From Actinokineospora sp. NBRC 105648 (GTDB taxonomy: Bacteria > Actinomycetota > Actinomycetes > Mycobacteriales > Pseudonocardiaceae): 64,000 nt of DNA. Location of the stretch: NCBI RefSeq assembly GCF_030269645.1, contig NZ_BSTR01000028.1, positions 30,865 through 94,864 on the forward strand. The letters run 5' to 3'. Both the position numbers and the translations under genes were made by a program. The notes beneath the pieces were generated by a model, which ran no database searches, was not told where the DNA came from, and worked only from the letters and a program-made list of their open reading frames with translations. Of the stretch, positions 57,461 to 64,000 are shown in pieces (position 1 is the stretch's first letter; the number at the start of each line of letters is the position of its first letter).

Positions 57461-59395
57461 GTGTACTACGCGTTGCGGTTCCAGGTGCTGCCCGGCTCGC
57501 GAGCTCGGGACGACGCGCGCGAGCTCGCCGCGTTCTGCCTCCGGCACGGCATCGGGGAGGCCGTCCTCTTCGTCGCGGGCGAGGAGCTGCACGACGGCCA
57601 CCTCACCGCCGAGGAGGCCGATTCTTGGTACGCGGCGGTAGCTACAGCTGTAGACGTTCTTCGCGAGGCGGGTGTCGGGGTGAGCCTGAACCCGTGGGTC
57701 ACCACCGGGCACGCCGACCGCGGGCGGGTCGACCGGCACGGCTTCGCGCCAATGGTCGGACCATTCGGTGACGTGGCCACCGCCCAGGCCTCGTTCGCCT
57801 GCCCGCGCTGGCGGGCGTGGCTCGCCGCGCACTACGGCCGGTTCGCCGACTTGGGGCTGCGCGTCCTGTGGCTGGAAGACGACTTCCGCTTCCACAACCA
57901 CGCGCCGCTCATCTGGGGCGGCGGCTTCGAACCGGGGATGCTGGCCCGCTTCGCCGAGTTGGCCGGCGAACCGGTCGACCGCGCGGACCTGGTCGCCGCC
58001 ATCACCGCGCCGGGCGAGCCGCACCCGTGGCGCGCCCTGCTGCAGCGCACCTGGCGGGAGACGCAGCTCGAGGTCGTCGCGCAGGTCCGGGCCGCGGTCG
58101 CCGGGCGGGCCGCGCTCGGGTTGATGAGCTCGACGCTCGGTGTCGCCTCAGTCGAGGGCCGCGATTGGCGTGCGTTGTTCACCGCGCTTGGCCCCGGTGC
58201 CGTGCACCGCCCGCACTACGCGCCCTATGTGGACGCTCCCGCGCACAGTCTCGCGTGGTCAGTGGCCATGTTGGAGCTGCAGCGGCCGTTGCGCCCGCAC
58301 GGGATCGAGATCGCCCCGGAGGTCGAGAACTACCCGTACACGCACTGGGCGAAGTCGGACACCCAGACCTGGTCCGAGCTCGTCGCCTGCGCACTGTCCG
58401 GTGTGGACGGTCTGCTGCTCAACGTGCTGCCGTTCACCGCGCGCACGCCCGCGACCTTCGAACGGGTCGGCGACCTGCTCGATCGCGCCCGTCCCGCGCT
58501 GGACCGGGTGGCCGACACCGAGGTGGAGACCATTGGTGTCGGGATCCCCTGGTATGCGGACACCGCCGCGCACGTGCGGACTGAGCGCGCGTCGCTGGAG
58601 GCGTTGGACATCGACCCGACTCGCGCGGCGCGCTACCTACTGTCTTACGGCGTCCCCGTGCGCGCGGGGGAGTCGCCGGTAGTGGCGTTGTTCGGGGACC
58701 TTGCGTGGGCAGTACCTGATGAGGAGCTCGCGCAGTTCCTAACCGGCGGCCTCTTGCTTGACGGCACCGCGGCGGCGATCTTGGCCGCACGAGGGCATTC
58801 CGCGTCGATCGGGGTCCTTGTGCACGACGTGCAGGGGCGCGAAGAGCACACCGAACACGGCCCTTACGCGATGGAACGCGTAACCGAGGCAGCGGAAGTC
58901 GTGGCCGCCGGGACCCTGTACCCGGACAACCAACAGCCCGCAGTGGCGAGGATGACCGCGCTCCCCGGCGCGACGGTGTGGACCGAGGTCAGAACGCCCA
59001 GGCAGGAAGCTTGGGGTGACGGACTGGTGCTCTTCACGAACCCGTCGGGAGGCCGTGTCGCAGTCCTCGCAGCCACCGTGCCGGAAGACCTACCGCGCAG
59101 CGACACCCAGCAACGCCTCCTGCACGCGGTCATCCGGTTCCTGGAAGGCGGACGCCGCGTGTTCCCGCTGGTCACCGGTGGTGCGCACCTCATCCCGCAC
59201 GCCGCCCGGACCAGCCGGGGCCTGCGCCTCGCGGTGGCCAACGGCTCGGCCGACCCGGCGGTCCCGGTCCTGGACCTGCCGCCGGACTGGCCCGCGCCCG
59301 AGGTCACTACCGTGCTGGCCCCGCTGTCCGCCCCCGAGACGGGCAGCGAGGTCCCACACCGCGGCTACCTGCTGGTCGAATGGCCCTCCGTCTGA
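57461..59395 (+). CDS. Putative glycoside hydrolase (TIM-barrel, GH42-like)
   Basis: The 644-residue cytoplasmic protein starts at GTG 57461 after AGGGAGGG. The first 380 residues look like a TIM barrel: GVGVSLNPWVTTGHADRG, RVLWLEDDFRFHNHAPLIWG (candidate acid residues) and EIAPEVENYPYTHWAKSD. The later part contains a flavodoxin/trimerisation-like segment (SPVVALFGDLAWAVPDEELA, LTGGLLLDGTAAAILAARG) as in GH42 proteins, then a C-terminal beta domain. The order fits a GH42-like enzyme of uncharted specificity. LysR next door suggests sugar induction. No sugar transporter is adjacent. Confidence 0.7.
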   Translation: MYYALRFQVLPGSRARDDARELAAFCLRHGIGEAVLFVAGEELHDGHLTAEEADSWYAAVATAVDVLREAGVGVSLNPWVTTGHADRGRVDRHGFAPMVGPFGDVATAQASFACPRWRAWLAAHYGRFADLGLRVLWLEDDFRFHNHAPLIWGGGFEPGMLARFAELAGEPVDRADLVAAITAPGEPHPWRALLQRTWRETQLEVVAQVRAAVAGRAALGLMSSTLGVASVEGRDWRALFTALGPGAVHRPHYAPYVDAPAHSLAWSVAMLELQRPLRPHGIEIAPEVENYPYTHWAKSDTQTWSELVACALSGVDGLLLNVLPFTARTPATFERVGDLLDRARPALDRVADTEVETIGVGIPWYADTAAHVRTERASLEALDIDPTRAARYLLSYGVPVRAGESPVVALFGDLAWAVPDEELAQFLTGGLLLDGTAAAILAARGHSASIGVLVHDVQGREEHTEHGPYAMERVTEAAEVVAAGTLYPDNQQPAVARMTALPGATVWTEVRTPRQEAWGDGLVLFTNPSGGRVAVLAATVPEDLPRSDTQQRLLHAVIRFLEGGRRVFPLVTGGAHLIPHAARTSRGLRLAVANGSADPAVPVLDLPPDWPAPEVTTVLAPLSAPETGSEVPHRGYLLVEWPSV

Positions 59396-60217
59396 TCAAG
59401 CCGGTTGTCTCGCTCGGATCCGTTGGCGGAGCCCGACCACCAACAACGCCACGAATGCCCCGGTGACCAGGCAGATCGACACCCGCGCCAGCCCCGCCGC
59501 CAACTGCGTGTGGGTGGGCGGCACGCCCGCGGCGAGGGTGTGCGCGAAGCCCATGACCGACTGGCCGCCCACCCCGGCCATCACCGTCACCGCCCGGTAG
59601 ACCGCCAGCACGACCCCGCTGGCCACCACCGCCCCGACCACCAGCCCCGGCCTGCGCGGCGGCGCGTACAGCGGAGGTACCTCGGTGGCGGGCACCGCCC
59701 GGCGCAGGGTCCGCCGCCACCACACCACGACCAGGACCGCGCCGACCACACTGCTCAGGTACTGCAGGAAGTTGTAGCGGGGCATCCCCTCCCACAGCCA
59801 GAGCCGCAGGCTGGGCCAGTGCTCCACCCCCCACCCGGTGTGGTGCGTGAAGGCATCCCACACCAGGTGGGTAACCCCACCGACCAGCACGGACACCACA
59901 ACCCACCCCACCGCCACGACCCCCAGCCGCGGCGGTGCGACGTGGTCAACCAGCCGAATGCGCAGCCAACCGGGAACGAGCGCGAGGACGGCCGGCACCA
60001 CCAGGGCGTGGTAGAGGGCCAGCACCGCCAACGCCACCGGCAGGTCGATCCAGAGCAGCCCCAGCCAGGTGTGCGACCGGTCATCGACCCCCGGCTCCAA
60101 GGCGATGAAGTACAGCAGGTCGGGGGAGAAGGACCCGACGACCAGCGCGGACCCCACCAACGGCCCACGCCGCAACAACGGAAGCACCGCCGCGGCGTGG
60201 GAGAGCGTGTAGGGCAT
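59396..60217 (-). CDS. DUF4184 membrane protein
   Basis: The 273-residue protein has about seven membrane helices. It begins MPYTLSHAAAVLPLLRRGPL, the DUF4184 start, and contains SFSPDLLYF and HLVWDAFTHHTGWGVEHWP, a His/Asp set like that of the YdjM/metal-dependent hydrolase membrane group. Function unknown. It ends back to back with the glycosidase-like gene with no spacing. Upstream lies the 832-bp gap 60218-61049 with a purine tract and element A5. Confidence 0.88.
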   Translation of the reverse strand: MPYTLSHAAAVLPLLRRGPLVGSALVVGSFSPDLLYFIALEPGVDDRSHTWLGLLWIDLPVALAVLALYHALVVPAVLALVPGWLRIRLVDHVAPPRLGVVAVGWVVVSVLVGGVTHLVWDAFTHHTGWGVEHWPSLRLWLWEGMPRYNFLQYLSSVVGAVLVVVWWRRTLRRAVPATEVPPLYAPPRRPGLVVGAVVASGVVLAVYRAVTVMAGVGGQSVMGFAHTLAAGVPPTHTQLAAGLARVSICLVTGAFVALLVVGLRQRIRARQPA

Positions 60218-60359
60218 ACGACCAACGATGCCGGCGCAGTGTGCCTGGCGGGCGGGGGAGTGGTGGAAGTCCTGTGGAGACTCACCCGACCGCACGGCCA
60301 GACCTGCCCTCCGCCGCACTGAACGGGGAGAACGTCGCCGCCTGCCGATGGGATGTGGA

Positions 60360-60722
60360 TCACCGGTAGGCGAGGAGGGGAGGCGAGTGAGGTGAGGAAG
60401 GAAGTGGGGCAGGAAGGGAGCGGGGCGGGGAGGTGGAGGGGAGCGGAGGGCGAAGAGGTCAGGAGGCGGAGGCGAGGAAGCGACGCGAGAAGGGCGAGAG
60501 GAGGAGAGGAGAGGCGAGGCGAGGAGTGGGGGAGGCGAGGAGAAGGGGGGCAGAGGTAGGCAGAGGTAGGCAGAGGTAGGCGGGGCAGAGGGAGGCAGGT
60601 AAAGGCGAGAGGCGGCGACGAGCGAGGGCGCGAGGGGGAGAGGCGAGAGGAGGGGGTGAGTAGAGGTGAGGCAAGGAGGACAAGGGGAAGAGGGTAGGGA
60701 AGGGAGAGTGAGTAGATGGGAG
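60360..60722. repeat. Purine-rich (G/A) tract of about 360 bp
   Basis: The plus strand is almost only G and A, with runs like GAGGGGAGGCGAG and three tandem copies of AGGCAGAGGT (from 60550). The complementary strand is C/T-rich. It separates DUF4184 from element A5 and encodes nothing plausible. Confidence 0.85.
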
Positions 60723-60812
60723 GCGCGGGGGACAGGTACGGGCCATTTCCTGCCCCCCACCAGCCGCAGCGGGTAGGCCGACCACGCTGGTACCGGCGGC
60801 CCCGCTACGGAT

Positions 60813-60952
60813 GCTCGATCTAGTGGACTCGCTTCGTGTGGGGGGAGAGCACCGCTAAACTTGACCTGTGGTGGGGATGCCCTTCACCCCACGCTTTTTC
60901 CCCACCGCGGTGCTCTAGGGGCCCCACACGAAGCGAGTTCACTAGATCGAGC
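60813..60952 (+). repeat. Dispersed structured element, subfamily A, copy 5
   Basis: Outer arms 60813-60843 and 60922-60952 pair over 31 bp with one wobble. The inner stem is the A consensus, the bulge is TAAACTTGACC, and the apical loop has GATGCCCTTCACCCCACGC. The 5' flank CCCGCTACGGAT and 3' flank TTACCTGGGCAAC match the family. Confidence 0.9.
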
Positions 60953-61049
60953 CCCCGCACTTACCTGGGCAACCAGGGGCAGCAAAGCCCGCTAGATCGA
61001 AACACGGGCCAGGCACAGGCCGCGCGCGGAGCGGACTCACTCGCGCGAG

Positions 61050-62219
61050 ATGCTCGTCGGCGGGTCAGAATGGCGCGTGGCTTCCCAGCGGACGGTGGGC
61101 GCCTTGGCCGCTGTCGCGGTCGGGGCGCTGATGGCCGCGCTGCTGTCCCTCCCCGTCGCCGAGGTCCGCGGCGTCCCCATCGCCTTCCCCGCCCACACCC
61201 CGCAGCGGTCCCCCGCGCACACCGAGCAGCCGTCGCCCTGTGACCTGCTCGTCGCCGCGCTGCCCATGCGCAAGCGCCTGGCACAGTTGATCATGATTGG
61301 GGTGGATCCGCGTGGGCCCGCCGCCGCGTTGGCGGCCGTGCGGGCGGAGGGGGTCGGCGCGATCTTCCTCGGCGGCGAGTCCACCGCCCTGCTGGTGGAC
61401 GGCCGGTTGTCCGAGGTGACCGGTGCCTCCGCCCTCCCGCTCACGGTCGCGGTGGACGACGAGGGCGGCCGGGTCCAGCGGGTCGAGTCCCTCGACGGGC
61501 CGCTGCCCAGCGCCCGGGTCATGGCCGACAGCATGACCGAGGACCAGGTGCGCGAGACCGCCAAGACCCGGGCGGAGCGGTTGCTCGCGCGCGGGGTGAC
61601 GTTGGACTTCGCGCCGGTGGTCGACATCAGTGACCAGCCCGATCGGGCGGTGATCGGCGATCGCTCGTTCAGCCCCGATCCGGACACCGCCACCCGCTAC
61701 GCCGCGGCCTTCGCCGAGGGGCTGCGGGAGGGCGGGATGTTGCCCGTTCTCAAGCACTTCCCTGGTCATGGCCGTGCCGAGGACTCACACAAGGGACCGG
61801 TGAGCACACCGAACCTGGACGAGTTGCGGGGCACCGACCTGCGCCCGTACGCGGAACTCCCGCGTCAGGGGCCGGTCGCTGTCATGATCGGCCACCTCGA
61901 TGTCCCCGGCCTGACCAACGGCGCGCCCGCCTCCCTCGACCCGGCGGCGTACCAGTTGTTGCGCGGTGAGCTGGGTTTCGCCGGGCTGACGATCACGGAC
62001 GACCTGGGCGCCATGCGCGCGGTCACCGAGCGGTACGACCTACCGGAGGCGGTACTGCTATCGCTGCGCGCGGGTGTCGACATGCCGTTCTGGTCGTCCG
62101 GGACGCGGTTGACCGAAGTCCTCGACCGGCTTGAGAAGGCCGTTCAAGCAGGGGAACTCGACAGTGCGCGCGTGCAAGAGTCGCTGGAGCGGGTTCTTAG
62201 CGCGAAGTCCGCCTGTTAG
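61050..62219 (+). CDS. Exported glycoside hydrolase family 3 (beta-N-acetylhexosaminidase type)
   Basis: The 389-residue protein has an N-terminal membrane segment (TVGALAAVAVGALMAALLSL) and a GH3 barrel with LIMIGVDPRGPAAAL, VAVDDEGGRVQRVE, the NagZ motif LKHFPGHGRAEDSHKG and the nucleophile region TITDDLGAMRAV. It would remove N-acetylglucosamine from wall fragments outside or at the membrane. ATG 61050 or GTG 61077 could be the start. A perfect terminator follows. Confidence 0.93.
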   Translation: MLVGGSEWRVASQRTVGALAAVAVGALMAALLSLPVAEVRGVPIAFPAHTPQRSPAHTEQPSPCDLLVAALPMRKRLAQLIMIGVDPRGPAAALAAVRAEGVGAIFLGGESTALLVDGRLSEVTGASALPLTVAVDDEGGRVQRVESLDGPLPSARVMADSMTEDQVRETAKTRAERLLARGVTLDFAPVVDISDQPDRAVIGDRSFSPDPDTATRYAAAFAEGLREGGMLPVLKHFPGHGRAEDSHKGPVSTPNLDELRGTDLRPYAELPRQGPVAVMIGHLDVPGLTNGAPASLDPAAYQLLRGELGFAGLTITDDLGAMRAVTERYDLPEAVLLSLRAGVDMPFWSSGTRLTEVLDRLEKAVQAGELDSARVQESLERVLSAKSAC

Positions 62220-62224
62220 ACGCC

Positions 62225-62260
62225 AATGCGGGCCACCCCCCGTCCGGGGTGGCCCGCATT
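62225..62260. terminator. Bidirectional terminator between GH3 and M28 genes
   Basis: AATGCGGGCCACCCC (62225-62239) pairs perfectly with 62246-62260, loop CCGTCC. It lies between the convergent 3' ends. Confidence 0.9.
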
Positions 62261-62271
62261 GCCGGGCGTTG

Positions 62272-63612
<1,341 letters not shown>

Positions 63613-63779
63613 TCAGGGACAACCAGTCCCCGATCCTCGCTGACGCCCGGTTCGTCCGAAAGGGGCGACCATTCCCTTTATTGCCAGATGTGCATATGTG
63701 ATGGCCCGGCCGACAGGAGGAGATCGACGCCCATCATCAAGGTCGTCAACAGCTCACCGGTCGGCCACATCCGGGCATC

Positions 63780-63838
63780 CCTAAATCTCTAAATCTCTAA
63801 ATCTCTAATCTCTAATCTCTAATCTCTAATCTCTAAAT
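63780..63838. repeat. CTCTAAAT / CTCTAAT microsatellite
   Basis: About three CTCTAAAT units pass into four CTCTAAT units. It is AT-rich in a 70% GC context. It lies 38 bp before element A6. The rest of the gap 63592-63875 has no gene. Confidence 0.9.
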
Positions 63839-63875
63839 GCCGAGCCCGCTGGCACGCAACACCCGCTACGCCAGT

Positions 63876-64000
63876 GCTCGATTGGGTGGACTGCCTTCGT
63901 GTGGGGGGAGAGCACCGCTAAACTTGCCGTGTGGTGGGGATGCCCTTCACCCGCCCTTTTTTCACCACCGCGGTGCTCTAGGGGCCCCGCGCGAAGGTAG
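63876..64000 (+). repeat. Dispersed structured element, subfamily A, copy 6 (cut by window end)
   Basis: The 5' arm GCTCGATTGGGTGGACTGCC joins an A-like start to a B-like middle (TTGGGTGGA). The inner stem, TAAACTTG bulge and loop are A type. The 3' arm is visible only up to GCGAAGGTAG, which pairs with CTGCCTTCGT by wobble-compatible matches. The copy continues past base 64000. Confidence 0.88.

Overview
The window is about 70% GC and reads as an actinomycete chromosome. The best guess is the family Pseudonocardiaceae (Actinokineospora/Saccharothrix-like). The reasons are the many GTG starts, the sigma/RBS style, the AfsR-type regulator, the streptogrisin-type protease, and a block that follows the Mycobacterium tuberculosis order Rv1330c-Rv1341 almost gene for gene. 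The genus cannot be fixed from sequence reading alone.

Layout. 1-1220: 3' part of a secreted Calx-beta protein. 1.3-8.8 kb: cspA, a TetR/FAD-monooxygenase pair with a double operator, a 165-bp MITE that supplies the monooxygenase stop codon, a membrane M50-like protease, a TetR regulator, proA and ctaD. 9.3-14.7 kb: serB, a PTH2-like protein, a DinB-fold protein, a wrecked IS5-type transposase and a DinG-like helicase. 14.8-18.7 kb: an exosortase island made of an exosortase, a processive GT2 glycosyltransferase, two choice-of-anchor-P-like secreted proteins and a 52-residue LAMTG-type membrane peptide. 18.7-21.7 kb: wecB and the NAD-salvage pair pncB-pncA. 21.8-30.5 kb: clpS, DUF2017, P1 peptidase, mec, cysO, cysM, (SRPBCC), rhomboid, murI, MBL hydrolase, rph and rdgB, which includes the CysO/CysM/Mec cysteine pathway. 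30.9-36 kb: serine hydrolases, bcp, smpB, a tRNA with anticodon UAG, and small membrane proteins. 36.3-44.1 kb: TetR/Baeyer-Villiger-type monooxygenase, an XRE regulator with a start-codon operator, an LCP ligase and a phospholipase A2/acyltransferase fusion. 44.5-53.8 kb: a large AfsR/SARP-NB-ARC-TPR regulator, an MFS exporter, an SDR and a GGDEF protein with 16 frame-preserving repeats. 53.9-63.6 kb: RibD-like reductase, S1 protease, LysR, glycosidase-like protein, DUF4184, GH3 and M28 peptidase.

The most striking content is not protein coding. Eight copies (one cut by the window edge) of a roughly 140-bp, strongly folded, dispersed element lie between genes, at 8960, 26059, 26312, 30623, 38740, 38940, 60813 and 63876. 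There are two subfamilies. A has 6 copies with outer stem GCTCGATCTAGTGGACTCGC; B has 2 copies with outer stem GCTGGATTGGGTGGA. Both share one architecture: a 31-bp outer stem, an inner stem of 10-13 bp, a conserved 5'-side bulge (TAAACTTG in A) and an AGGGGCCCC step before the 3' arm. In one fixed orientation every outer-stem difference between arms is a G-U wobble, and the two B copies differ by compensatory base-pair swaps. That pattern is expected of a structured RNA rather than a plain DNA palindrome. The elements travel with minisatellites and with a GGGCAACGAAGACGGC-type tail. I regard this family as the best candidate for an undescribed system here.
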